DNA of 62,605 nucleotides from the NCBI GenBank assembly GCA_910589085.1, contig CAJUSG010000004.1:28917-91521 (forward strand), read 5' to 3'. How positions within the stretch are numbered: the first letter of the stretch is position 1; every line of letters starts with the position of its first letter. This DNA is from an uncultured Oscillospiraceae bacterium. Its GTDB lineage: Bacteria > Bacillota > Clostridia > Oscillospirales > Oscillospiraceae. The notes below the pieces were generated by a model, which was not told where the DNA came from, did no database searches, and worked only from the letters and a program-made list of their open reading frames with translations. Position numbers and translations under genes: made by a program. Shown here in pieces: positions 33,075 through 41,412 of the stretch.

Positions 33075-33821
33075 GTGGAACACCTCATTGAATTGAAAAA
33101 CGTCTACAAAATATATCAGATGGGCTCGGAGACGGTCCACGCCCTGGACGGGGTGGATCTGACCATCGACCAGGGGGAGTTTGTAGCCATCGTGGGTTCC
33201 TCCGGGTCGGGCAAGTCCACCGCCATGAACATCATCGGCTGTCTGGACGTGCCCACCTCGGGCACCTACCACCTGGGCGGTGTGGACGTGTCCACCATGG
33301 ACGACGACCAGCAGGCGGAGATTCGCAACAAAATGCTGGGCTTCATCTTCCAGCAGTACAACCTGATCCCCAAGCTGTCCGTGCTGGAGAATGTGGAGCT
33401 GCCCCTCCTCTATGCCGGGGTGGACAGCTCGGAGCGCCGGGAGCGGGCCCTGAACTCCCTGGAGCGGGTGGGCCTGCGGGACAAGGGGAAGAACCTGCCC
33501 TCCCAGCTCTCCGGCGGCCAGCAGCAGCGGGTGTCCATCGCCCGGGCCCTGGCCGGAGACCCCAGCCTGATCCTGGCCGACGAGCCCACCGGCGCCCTGG
33601 ACTCCCGCACGGGCCGGGAGGTGCTGAAATTCCTCAAGCAGCTGCACCGGGAGGGAAATACGGTGGTCCTCATCACCCACGACAACTCCATCGCCGTGAA
33701 GGCCGACCGGATTGTCCGCCTTCAGGACGGCAAAATCATCTACGACGGCGACTCCCGCGACCCCCGGGCGGTGGTCCAGCCCCACGGGGAGGGCGAGGAA
33801 GACGAGGAGGTGGGCGCATGA
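33075..33821 (+). CDS. ABC transporter ATPase, MacB/LolD type
   Basis: 248 residues. Walker A GSSGSGKST, Q-loop FQQYNLIPKLS, signature LSGGQQQRVSIARAL, Walker B LILADEPTGALD and the His switch in LITHDN are all present, in the form typical of the MacB/LolD/YknY family. Starts at GTG 33075 and overlaps the permease by ATGA. Drives the exporter with the HlyD-like and FtsX-like partners. Confidence 0.96.
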   Translation: MEHLIELKNVYKIYQMGSETVHALDGVDLTIDQGEFVAIVGSSGSGKSTAMNIIGCLDVPTSGTYHLGGVDVSTMDDDQQAEIRNKMLGFIFQQYNLIPKLSVLENVELPLLYAGVDSSERRERALNSLERVGLRDKGKNLPSQLSGGQQQRVSIARALAGDPSLILADEPTGALDSRTGREVLKFLKQLHREGNTVVLITHDNSIAVKADRIVRLQDGKIIYDGDSRDPRAVVQPHGEGEEDEEVGA

Positions 33822-35068
33822 ACTTCGGACAGTCCTTCCGCCTTGCGATAAAATCCCTCACCACCAGCAAAATGCGGGCCCTGCTCACCATGCTGGGCAT
33901 CATCATCGGCGTGGGGGCGGTCATCGTCATCCTGTCCCTGGGCAACGGCCTCACCGGCATGGTCCAGCAGCAGGTGGACAAAATGGGCATCAATATGATC
34001 CAGGTCCAGCTCTGGTCTGTGGGAGACGGCATGATGCCCGACCCGGAGGAGCTGTATGACCTGGTGGACGAAAACCCCCACGTCCTCACCGGCGTGTCCC
34101 CCTACATCAACCTCGGGGGCGTGGTCCGCCACGGGGATGAGAAGTTTGACCGGACTAGTGTGTACGGAATCAGCGAGATCATGTACAACCCCGCCACCAA
34201 CTACACCATGGACGGCGAACAGCTGGCCAAGGGCCGCTTCATCAGCTACATGGATGTGGAGCGCCGGGAGGCGGTCTGCGTTATCGGGGCCTATCTGGAG
34301 GAGGAGGCCTTCGGCGGCGACGCATTGGGAAAACAGCTGTCCATCAACGGCCGGACTCTCACTGTGGTGGGCGTGCTCAAGCGTAACGCTGAATTTGAAA
34401 TGCTCCCCGGCAGTCAGGACGATCAAATTTACATGCCTTATACCACCGTCATGGAGATCGTCGGCAACCGGTGGGTGGGCTTATACATCTTCACCAGCAC
34501 CTCCGGCGAGACCGCCAACGCCGCCAAAGGGGTGATTGAGGCCTACCTCAACAAGTTCTACCGGACGGATGACGGCATGTATAACTACTTCTACATCATG
34601 ACCATGGCCGAGCAGGCCAACCAGATCAACGCCATGATGGGGGTGGCCATGGGCGTGCTGGTGGCCATCGCCGCCATCTCCCTGCTGGTAGGCGGCATCG
34701 GCATTATGAACATCATGCTGGTGTCCGTCACCGAGCGCACCCGGGAGATCGGCGTGCGCAAGTCCCTGGGGGCCAAGCGGAAGGACATCCGCAGCCAGTT
34801 CGTCATCGAGGCGGGCACCACCTCCGCCATCGGCGGACTGCTGGGCATTGCCTTCGGCTGGCTGCTGGCCAAGGCTCTGGAGGCCCTGCTGGGCGGTATG
34901 TTGGTGGCCAGCATGGGCGCCAGCGGCATTACCTTCAACGCCACACCTACCCTGGGGGCCATCGGCCTGAGCTTCGGCGTCTCGGTGGGCATCGGGGTCC
35001 TCTTCGGCTACCTCCCCGCCAACAAGGCGGCGAAATTGAACCCCATCGACGCGCTGCGGTACGATTGA
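33818..35068 (+). CDS. ABC transporter permease, MacB/YknZ type
   Basis: 416 residues. One N-terminal transmembrane helix (about 20-45), a large extracytoplasmic MacB_PCD domain, and three C-terminal helices of the FtsX domain (about 275-300, 325-355, 375-400). IGIMNIMLVSVTERTREIGV and the final AAKLNPIDALRYD are characteristic. Completes a tripartite exporter that could handle antimicrobial peptides or other amphipathic compounds; specificity not readable. A palindromic repeat follows directly. Confidence 0.95.
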   Translation: MNFGQSFRLAIKSLTTSKMRALLTMLGIIIGVGAVIVILSLGNGLTGMVQQQVDKMGINMIQVQLWSVGDGMMPDPEELYDLVDENPHVLTGVSPYINLGGVVRHGDEKFDRTSVYGISEIMYNPATNYTMDGEQLAKGRFISYMDVERREAVCVIGAYLEEEAFGGDALGKQLSINGRTLTVVGVLKRNAEFEMLPGSQDDQIYMPYTTVMEIVGNRWVGLYIFTSTSGETANAAKGVIEAYLNKFYRTDDGMYNYFYIMTMAEQANQINAMMGVAMGVLVAIAAISLLVGGIGIMNIMLVSVTERTREIGVRKSLGAKRKDIRSQFVIEAGTTSAIGGLLGIAFGWLLAKALEALLGGMLVASMGASGITFNATPTLGAIGLSFGVSVGIGVLFGYLPANKAAKLNPIDALRYD

Positions 35069-35074
35069 GCGCCT

Positions 35075-35138
35075 GTAGGGCGTGACCACTGGGCACGCCG
35101 CTCGCGTAAAACGGCGCGCCGGGGTTGCCGCGCCCTAC
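35075..35138. repeat. GTAGGGC...GCCCTAC palindromic element
   Basis: GTAGGGCGTGACCACTGGGC (from 35075) faces GCCGGGGTTGCCGCGCCCTAC-type sequence ending at 35138, with inner GGCGCGCC-like cores. Lies between the exporter permease and the SLH gene. Confidence 0.8.
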
Positions 35139-35165
35139 ACCCTAAGCTAGAAAGGAAGTTACACC

Positions 35166-37022
35166 ATGAAAATAAAACGCCTTTTTTCCGCGCTTTTGTC
35201 TCTCTGCCTGACCCTTGCCCTTGCCCTGCCCGTCTCGGCGGCGGGGAACGCCGTTTCCCTGGAGGACGCCTCCCAGGCGGTGACCGCCCTGGGCATCATG
35301 TCCGGGGACGGCAGCGGCAACCTGAACCTGTCCGCCAAGGTGACCCGGGCGGAGTTTGTCACCATGGTCGTCAAGGCCTCCCCCGGCGGGGACGGAGTGG
35401 GCCAGGCGGCCACCTCCCCCTACCCCGACGTACCCCGCAGCCACTGGGCCAGCGGCTATGTGGAGGCGGCGGTAAACCGGGGGCTGGTCTCCGGCTTCAG
35501 CGACGGCACCTTTCGCCCCAATCAGGAGATCAAGCTGGCCGAGGCGGCCTCCATGGTCCTCTCCCTGCTGGGGTATGAGGCCGGCGACTTCTCCGGCTCC
35601 TACCCCTCGGGCCAGCTGTCCATGTACCAGAGCCTGAAGCTGAACCGGGGTGTCACCGCCAGCCAGGCGGCCTCCCTCCTTACCCGCCAGGACGCGGTCT
35701 ACCTCTTCTATAACCTCCTCTCGGCCAAAACCAGGGAGGGGACCCCCTACATCCAGCAGCTGGGCCACAGCCTGGACGCCTCGGGCAAGCCCGACCTGGT
35801 CTCCCTCATCAACGGGGAGATGGAGGGACCCGTCGTGGCCCAGAGCGGCTGGCAGTCCTCCCTGCCCTTCTCCCCCGGCAAGGTGTACCGCAACGGCAGT
35901 CTGGTCTCTGTCTCCGCCGTGCAGAGCTATGACGTGGTCTACTGGAACGCCGCCATGGGCACCGTCTGGGCCTACGCCAAGAAGGCTACCGGGCCCATCC
36001 AGGCCATTGAGCCCTCGGGGGCCAATCCCACCTCGGTGACGGTGGCGGGCCGGATCTACCCCATTGAGACCTCCGCCGCCTCCTACGCCCTGTCAGACCT
36101 GGGGCAGTATCACTTGGGTGACACGGTCACCCTGCTGCTGGGCCGGAGCGGCGGCGTGGCCGCCGTGGCCGACGTGTCCGCCAGCGCCGGCGAGACGGTG
36201 GGCATCGTCACCGCCGTGGCCAAATCCAGCTATCCCGACGGCTCGGGCGGCACATACACCGCCCAGACAGTCACCCTGCTGGGCACCGACGGCCAGACCT
36301 ACCAGTACCAGACCCGGGGGGGCTACAAGGTGGGCAGCGTGGTCCGGGCCACCGTGGCCGGCAGCGGAGGGGAGGTCACCCTCCGGGGCCTTGGGGGGAG
36401 CTCCCTCAGCGGCCAGGTGAGCGCCGACGGCGCCAGGCTGAATCAGTACGCCTTCGCCCAGGGGGTGGAGATCCTGGACGTGAGCGATAACCGGGGCGCG
36501 GTGATCTACCCCAGCCGGCTGGCCGGACTGAAGCTGGACAGCGGCAAGGTGCGCTGGTACTCCCTGAACCCCCAGGGGGAGATTGATATCCTCATCCTCA
36601 ACGACGTCACCGGCGACGCGTACCAGTACGGCGTCCTCACCCGCTTTGAGGAGCTGGGCGAGGGGATGAGCAGCTATTACAGCTACACCTACGACCTGGG
36701 CGGCGTGACCTACAGCCTGCCCGGCTCCACCACCCGCTTCCGGGTCAGCGGAGGCCCCATTCAGCTTCTGGGCGACCCCGCCAACCCCGATCGGATGTTC
36801 TCGCTTACCGCCGCCAAGGCGGGACAGGTCACAGGAAACCAGTTTATAGCGGGCAGCCAGAGGTACACCCTGGCCGACAACGTGCTGGTCTATGAACAGC
36901 GGGACGGCCGGTATCTCCTGTCCAGCCTGGCCCGGGCGGAGGAGAGCGGCGGCAGCGTCACCGCCTGGTATGACAAGGCTGAGTCCGAAGGGGGACGCAT
37001 CCGGGTCATTGTGGTCAAATAA
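35166..37022 (+). CDS. SLH-domain surface protein
   Basis: 618 residues. Sec signal peptide (residues about 1-24, cleavage after LPVSAA). Three S-layer homology repeats in the first 200 residues: around 30-75, 82-125 (YPDVPRSHWASGYVEAAVNR and GFSDGTFRPN are diagnostic) and a weaker one at about 130-190. The remaining 420 residues are repetitive, Gly/Ser/Val-rich beta-type sequence with no family recognised. SLH repeats usually bind pyruvylated wall polymer, so the protein is expected at the cell surface. ATG 35166 after AAAGGAAG. Single gene with its own terminator. Confidence 0.9.
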   Translation: MKIKRLFSALLSLCLTLALALPVSAAGNAVSLEDASQAVTALGIMSGDGSGNLNLSAKVTRAEFVTMVVKASPGGDGVGQAATSPYPDVPRSHWASGYVEAAVNRGLVSGFSDGTFRPNQEIKLAEAASMVLSLLGYEAGDFSGSYPSGQLSMYQSLKLNRGVTASQAASLLTRQDAVYLFYNLLSAKTREGTPYIQQLGHSLDASGKPDLVSLINGEMEGPVVAQSGWQSSLPFSPGKVYRNGSLVSVSAVQSYDVVYWNAAMGTVWAYAKKATGPIQAIEPSGANPTSVTVAGRIYPIETSAASYALSDLGQYHLGDTVTLLLGRSGGVAAVADVSASAGETVGIVTAVAKSSYPDGSGGTYTAQTVTLLGTDGQTYQYQTRGGYKVGSVVRATVAGSGGEVTLRGLGGSSLSGQVSADGARLNQYAFAQGVEILDVSDNRGAVIYPSRLAGLKLDSGKVRWYSLNPQGEIDILILNDVTGDAYQYGVLTRFEELGEGMSSYYSYTYDLGGVTYSLPGSTTRFRVSGGPIQLLGDPANPDRMFSLTAAKAGQVTGNQFIAGSQRYTLADNVLVYEQRDGRYLLSSLARAEESGGSVTAWYDKAESEGGRIRVIVVK

Positions 37023-37027
37023 GCCGA

Positions 37028-37058
37028 GCGCGCCTCCCGACCGGGGGGCGCGCTTTCT
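37028..37058 (+). terminator. Terminator of the SLH gene
   Basis: GCGCGCCTCCC (37028-37038) pairs with GGGGGGCGCGC (ending about 37053), TTTCTGT follows. Confidence 0.75.
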
Positions 37059-37072
37059 GTAGGAAACACCTC

Positions 37073-37102
37073 TTGCATTTCCCGGGAGAGGTATTATATA
37101 AT
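37073..37102 (+). promoter_or_regulatory. Promoter of the PfkB kinase gene
   Basis: TTGCAT (37073-37078), 18 bases, TATAAT (37097-37102), 50 bases before ATG 37152. Confidence 0.6.
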
Positions 37103-37151
37103 GGTCCCGACATGGCGTGAGCCAATGAAAATATTCAGGAGGGCGGTTTTT

Positions 37152-38090
37152 ATGGATCTGTACAGTATTGGAGAAATGCTGATCGACTTCACGCCCGGCG
37201 GCGAGCCGGCCAGCTATGTGCGCAACCCGGGCGGAGCGCCGGCCAACGCGGCCATAGCCGTGGTCCGCAGCGGCCTGTCGGCGGGGCTGTGTACCAGCGT
37301 GGGGGACGATGATTTCGGCCGTTTCCTGGTGAAGACCCTGGAGGATAACGGGGTGCGGGCAATTAACCCCCGGCTGTGCGGAGAGGCGGTCACCACGCTG
37401 GCCTTTGTCACCCTGGCCCCCGACGGCAACCGCAGCTTCACCTTCGCCCGCAAGCCCGGGGCCGACATGTTTCTCCGAGAGGAGGACGTGAAGGAGGAGG
37501 ACATCCGGAACAGCGCCATTGTCCACGCCGGCTCCTTCTCTCTGGCCGCCCCCACTGCGGACGGGGCCACCATAAAGGCCCTGCGCCTGGGCCACGAGCT
37601 GGGCAAGCTGGTTAGCTTCGACGTAAACTACCGCAATGTGGTGTGGAACGACGACCAGGGGGCCTGCAACGCCAAGGTGCGGGAGATCCTGCCCTATGTG
37701 GACCTGCTGAAGGTATCCGACGAGGAGGTGGGCATGGTTGGGGGCGAGGACGCCCTGCCCGGCCTGATGGAGGAGTTCGGCATCGCCGTGATTGTGGAGA
37801 CCCTGGGGGGCGCCGGAGCCCGGGCCTTTTTTGCCGGGGAGCGCTGGGATGTGCCCAGCCGCAAAGTGACCTGTGTGGACGCCACCGGAGCGGGGGACGC
37901 CTTCTGGGGCGGCTTTCTGTCCAGCCTGCGGCTCCAGGGGATTGACCGGGCGGACCAGCTCACCCGGGAGCGGGTGAACCGGGCGGTGGAGTACGGCAAC
38001 GCCTCCGGCGGCCTGTGCGTCCAGAAGAAGGGGGCCATTCCCGCCCTGCCCACCCGGGAGGAGATTGAGGCCTTTCTGGCCCGAGAGTGA
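37152..38090 (+). CDS. PfkB-family carbohydrate kinase, fructokinase-like
   Basis: 312 residues. N-terminal IGEMLIDFTP and PGGAPANAAIAV (sugar-binding GG motif) and the C-terminal DATGAGDAFWGGFLSSL with the catalytic Asp and anion hole are classic for fructokinases and relatives. The lid segment FVTLAPDGNRSFTFARKPGAD is also typical (landmark: FTFARKPGAD). ATG 37152 follows AGGAGGG. Fructokinase is the best guess; 2-keto-3-deoxygluconate kinase or other substrates cannot be excluded. Followed after 9 bases by an unrelated uncharacterised gene. Confidence 0.88.
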   Translation: MDLYSIGEMLIDFTPGGEPASYVRNPGGAPANAAIAVVRSGLSAGLCTSVGDDDFGRFLVKTLEDNGVRAINPRLCGEAVTTLAFVTLAPDGNRSFTFARKPGADMFLREEDVKEEDIRNSAIVHAGSFSLAAPTADGATIKALRLGHELGKLVSFDVNYRNVVWNDDQGACNAKVREILPYVDLLKVSDEEVGMVGGEDALPGLMEEFGIAVIVETLGGAGARAFFAGERWDVPSRKVTCVDATGAGDAFWGGFLSSLRLQGIDRADQLTRERVNRAVEYGNASGGLCVQKKGAIPALPTREEIEAFLARE

Positions 38091-38099
38091 GGCGGCGGT

Positions 38100-39374
38100 A
38101 TGGACCGGTTTCTGAATGTGCTGATCTGTCCCCACCAGCGGCGCAAGCATGTCCAGGCGGAGCTGGAGCGGCTGACCCCCGGCGTGATGTACATGGGCAG
38201 GCTGGACATGTCTGAGCTGCCCCTGTACCGGATGGAGTGGGCGGAGCGCCGGGAGGGGGTGTTTGTCCGGTGGAGGCGGGCCATATTGGACACCAGCGTG
38301 CCCCGCATCCTGTCCGGACGGCTGAACTGCCCGATTCTGCTGGCCTATATCTGTGACGAGGCCATCTGGGGCTACGCCCTGTTCTACAAGGGCAGTCCGG
38401 TGGACCAGTTCCGGACGGTGCCCGGCTACCTCGGGGACGGCTTCGCTGATGATACCACGCCGGAGCGCCGGGCGGCCCGGCTGACCCGACACTTCCCCGT
38501 GGAGCGGGAGGATATTCTGGAGTATCTGACCCCCTGGAGCCGGGAGGAGCCGGAGGGCGGCGGTCCCCAGGGGGACTGCTGGCAGCTGGAGGACTTTCTC
38601 AGCCGGCTGGTCCCCTGGGCCGGCGGCCTGCTTACCTCCGACCAGCTGACTCCCACCGAAACCGCCCCGGCGGCCGACCCCTCCTCACCCCAGGAGAATG
38701 CCCCGGACCGGGTGGCGGGCCAGCTGCCGCCGGAGTCGGAGCCGGGACCGGAGGCCTGCCTGCCCTTTCTCACCGGGGTCAGGGCTCAGCGCCGGGGCTG
38801 GTCCTTCCCTCTGTCCCTGCTGTACCGCCTTTTCCCCAAAAAGCGGCCCGTCCCGGAGACAGTCCCCCACCAGGGCTGGACCGTCCGGGAGCTGGGGGAG
38901 ACGCTGGAGCGGTTTTACAGCGGGGAGCTGGACCGGCTGGAGCTGGATTTCGCCGTCCATGGGGAGGGCACCTATATCCGCCGGCTGAAAAAGACGATGT
39001 ACCAGACCTTCCGCCTCACCCTGGAGCTGATTCGGGAGGAGGGGCGGTGCATGTGTCTGCTGCTGGACGACCAGGAGTCCGGGATCTACCGCCTGATTGC
39101 CGACCGGGAGGTCTACATGACGGTGGACACCAAGGAGCTGGAGCGAACCGTATTTCACGGCCAGCGGGTGGAGGGATATGTGGTCTTTCAGGAGCCCGCC
39201 CCCGAGACGGTCCGCCGGGAGCTCCCCCTCCTGCTGGCCCGGCTGGACCGCCGGGACGACGTCCTCAGCCCCACCCGCCGCATGGGCGTCTGGAGCGGCG
39301 AGGTGCCCATGACCAACACCGAGGCCGCCAAGCGGCAGCACCAGGAGAACCGGAAAATCTGGTGCTTAGAATAG
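38100..39374 (+). CDS. Uncharacterised protein
   Basis: 424 residues, no family recognised. Soluble, Arg/Glu/Leu-rich. Two structured parts (about residues 1-150 and 250-424) are separated by a Pro/Ser/Thr/Glu-rich linker (about 165-220). No signal peptide or membrane span. The latter half contains TVRELGETLERFYSGELDRL and LLDDQESGIYRLIADREVY as its most distinctive stretches. Starts at ATG 38100, nine bases after the kinase, so it may be co-transcribed, and ends in a strong bidirectional terminator. Confidence 0.65.
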   Translation: MDRFLNVLICPHQRRKHVQAELERLTPGVMYMGRLDMSELPLYRMEWAERREGVFVRWRRAILDTSVPRILSGRLNCPILLAYICDEAIWGYALFYKGSPVDQFRTVPGYLGDGFADDTTPERRAARLTRHFPVEREDILEYLTPWSREEPEGGGPQGDCWQLEDFLSRLVPWAGGLLTSDQLTPTETAPAADPSSPQENAPDRVAGQLPPESEPGPEACLPFLTGVRAQRRGWSFPLSLLYRLFPKKRPVPETVPHQGWTVRELGETLERFYSGELDRLELDFAVHGEGTYIRRLKKTMYQTFRLTLELIREEGRCMCLLLDDQESGIYRLIADREVYMTVDTKELERTVFHGQRVEGYVVFQEPAPETVRRELPLLLARLDRRDDVLSPTRRMGVWSGEVPMTNTEAAKRQHQENRKIWCLE

Positions 39375-39412
39375 AAAAAACAGCCTGGACCTTCGGGTCC
39401 AGGCTGTTTTTT
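39375..39412. terminator. Bidirectional terminator
   Basis: AAAAAA-CAGCCTGGACC (to 39391) with a TTCG-type loop and GGTCCAGGCTG-TTTTTT (to 39412). Perfect 11-base stem between converging genes. Confidence 0.9.
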
Positions 39413-40196
39413 ACTCCAGATTCAGCTTGTTCTCCAGAATCCAGCACACGGCGGCCAGGAAAATAGCGGCGGGGATGAGCATGATGGCGGCAGCGGTGAG
39501 CATGGAGCTGTAGGCGTTGACGTTGACCGTATTCATCAGGGACTGGATGAACCGGTAGGAGAACACCCGACCATATACGTTGGCGATGAGGATATACAGC
39601 CCGATAAAGGCGGCCACGCTGATGAGCCTCCTGTGTCGGGAAAACAGGTGCCCGATGGCCATAGCCAGGTACATCACCGAAATAAAGAGCACGATGAAGG
39701 CGAGGATCACCAGACAGAACTCGGCCATCAGGGCCAGAGTGCCGGGGTGCTTCATAATGCCCCGGAGGATATCCGACCAAAAGGGGAACTGCATCAGCTC
39801 AAGCCAGTTCACAGGGGCCATGATGAAGGGGGACAAAAGGGCCACCACCCCGCAGCCTATCCAGGTGACGGTCCCGCAGATCAGCTTGGAGGCCACCAGC
39901 TCCCAGGGGCGGACAGGCAGGGTGAACATCAGATAGCCCTCGCCGCCCAGCAGCCCCTTGGAGAAGCGGTTGACCACAAAGATGACAGCGATGACGAACA
40001 TGGCCGTGATCACGGACATAAAGGCAAAAACTGTAATGCCCGAGGTGGTGGTATCGCTAAGGCCAATAGCGTGGTCATCCACATCCCAGAAAATGCTGAA
40101 CCGATTTGCCAGCGCCAGGGCCAGGGCCGCCCCCCAGATCAGGGAAAACTGCTTCCACATGGCCCGGAAGTCGTATTTTAACAGCTTGAACAGCAT
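39411..40196 (-). CDS. ABC-2 type transporter membrane subunit
   Basis: 261 residues with six hydrophobic helices (for example ITVFAFMSVITAMFVIAVIF and ALMAEFCLVILAFIVLFISV). MLFKLLKYDFRAMWKQ at the N-terminus and FTLPVRPWELVASKLI, a common permease landmark in bacitracin/YtrC-type ABC-2 exporters, support the assignment. Start ATG 40196 overlaps the ATPase stop by one base. Third gene of a GntR-ATPase-permease cassette. Substrate unknown; relatives respond to cell-wall antibiotics. Confidence 0.85.
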   Translation of the reverse strand: MLFKLLKYDFRAMWKQFSLIWGAALALALANRFSIFWDVDDHAIGLSDTTTSGITVFAFMSVITAMFVIAVIFVVNRFSKGLLGGEGYLMFTLPVRPWELVASKLICGTVTWIGCGVVALLSPFIMAPVNWLELMQFPFWSDILRGIMKHPGTLALMAEFCLVILAFIVLFISVMYLAMAIGHLFSRHRRLISVAAFIGLYILIANVYGRVFSYRFIQSLMNTVNVNAYSSMLTAAAIMLIPAAIFLAAVCWILENKLNLE

Positions 40197-40930
40197 CAAA
40201 ATCCCTCCTTTTCCCCGTCGAACATGGGCTCCGCCCGGAAGATATCCCGAAACAGGGCGTCCACGCTTCTGCCCTCCCGCGCCCGGATGTTGTCCACCGT
40301 CTCGTGGAGCATAATCTTCCCCTGCTTCAGGAAAATGGCCTCGTCCAGCACCTTCTCAACGTCGGAGATCAGGTGGGTGGAGATGAGGACGGTGCCCTCC
40401 TCGTTGTAGTTGGTCAGAATGGTTTTGAGGATAAAATCCCGGGCCGCCGGGTCCACCCCGGCGATGGGTTCATCCAGCAGGTAGAGCTTGGCGTCCCGGG
40501 CCATGGCCAGCACCAGCTGCACCTTCTCCTTGGTACCCTTGGACATGGCCTTCAGCCGGTCCCGGGGCTCCACCCCCAGGGAGCGGCACATAGCGATGGC
40601 CTTCTCGTAGTCAAAATCGGCATAAAAGTCCCGGAACAGGTCGAACAGGTCGGCGGCCCGCATCCAGTCGGCGAAGTACATCCGGTCGGGCAGATAGCTG
40701 ACCACCGACTTGGTATAGGGGCTGACGGCCTGGCCGTCCACCGCCAGCCATCCGGTGGTGGGCTGAAGCAGGCCGCACAGCAACTTGATGAGGGTGGTCT
40801 TGCCACTGCCGTTGGGCCCCAGCAGACCCACAATCCGCCCGGGGCCGACCTCCAGGTCCACGCCGCTCAGGGCGGGCCGCAGGCCGTAGGACTTGTACAG
40901 TCCCCGGCATTCAATCAGAAAGTCGCTCAT
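40196..40930 (-). CDS. ABC transporter ATPase (YtrB-like)
   Basis: 244 residues. Walker A GPNGSGKTT, Walker B LYLLDEPIAGVD, His loop LISTHL are intact; the signature region reads AMSKGTKEK, a common divergence in YtrB-type ATPases. A C-terminal extension of about 40 residues follows. Overlaps the GntR gene upstream (ATGA) and the permease downstream, forming one operon under the inverted-repeat operator at 41.3 kb. Confidence 0.93.
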   Translation of the reverse strand: MSDFLIECRGLYKSYGLRPALSGVDLEVGPGRIVGLLGPNGSGKTTLIKLLCGLLQPTTGWLAVDGQAVSPYTKSVVSYLPDRMYFADWMRAADLFDLFRDFYADFDYEKAIAMCRSLGVEPRDRLKAMSKGTKEKVQLVLAMARDAKLYLLDEPIAGVDPAARDFILKTILTNYNEEGTVLISTHLISDVEKVLDEAIFLKQGKIMLHETVDNIRAREGRSVDALFRDIFRAEPMFDGEKEGF

Positions 40931-41286
40931 GAAAATTCCTCCTTTAACAGCTCCGCCGCCTGCTCCCGGGAATATCCAAGGGCGGACATGGCCTGAACAT
41001 AGCCCTGTACCACCGACCGGGCCTCCCGCAGGCGGGCGGCTTCCAGGGCGGCGGCGTCCTGGGTAACCAGCCGGCCGGCGGTGCGGTCGGCCCGGGCCAG
41101 GCCCTCCTGCTCCAGCTGAGCCAAGGCCCGCTGCATGGTGTTGGGGTTGACCCCCGCCTCCGCCGCCAGCTCCCGCACGGGGGGCAGCTTGCTCCCGGGG
41201 GGATAGACTCCGGCGATAATCCGCCGGGCCAGCTGCTGGCTGAGCTGGAGCCAGATGGGCCGGCTGTCGTCCAGCTTCCAGTCCAC
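40927..41286 (-). CDS. GntR-family regulator, YtrA subfamily
   Basis: 119 residues: winged-helix domain of about 70 residues (PIWLQLSQQLARRIIAGVYP, KLPPVRELAAEAGVNPNTMQ) and a short two-helix C-terminal tail, the YtrA layout without a large ligand domain. GTG 41286 follows AAAGGAGGAA; longer starts upstream would run through the operator. YtrA proteins repress their own ABC cassette. Confidence 0.92.
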   Translation of the reverse strand: MDWKLDDSRPIWLQLSQQLARRIIAGVYPPGSKLPPVRELAAEAGVNPNTMQRALAQLEQEGLARADRTAGRLVTQDAAALEAARLREARSVVQGYVQAMSALGYSREQAAELLKEEFS

Positions 41287-41301
41287 AGGCGTTCCTCCTT
41301 T

Positions 41302-41335
41302 GTATTGTTGTATTATGTGATTAATACAATAATAC
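41302..41335. promoter_or_regulatory. YtrA-type operator and promoter region
   Basis: GTATTGTTGTATTA (41302-41315) and TAATACAATAATAC (41322-41335) form a 14-base inverted repeat with one mismatch, directly upstream of the GntR start on the minus strand. The spacing and AT-rich TATTGTATTA-like core match YtrA-type operators described in Bacilli (general knowledge). Confidence 0.75.
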
Positions 41336-41365
41336 ATATAGAGCGGTTTGTCAACCCCTTTTCGC

Positions 41366-41396
41366 AAAAAATTTGAGCCGCCCCAGCCGGGGCGGC
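41366..41396 (-). terminator. Terminator of the sigma factor operon
   Basis: On the minus strand GCCGCCCC, a four-base loop and GGGGCGGC (41377-41396) are followed by TCAAATTTTTT (to 41366). It ends the sigma/membrane-partner operon just before the YtrA operator. Confidence 0.8.
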
Positions 41397-41412
41397 CCTT
41401 GCGCTTACAAAT

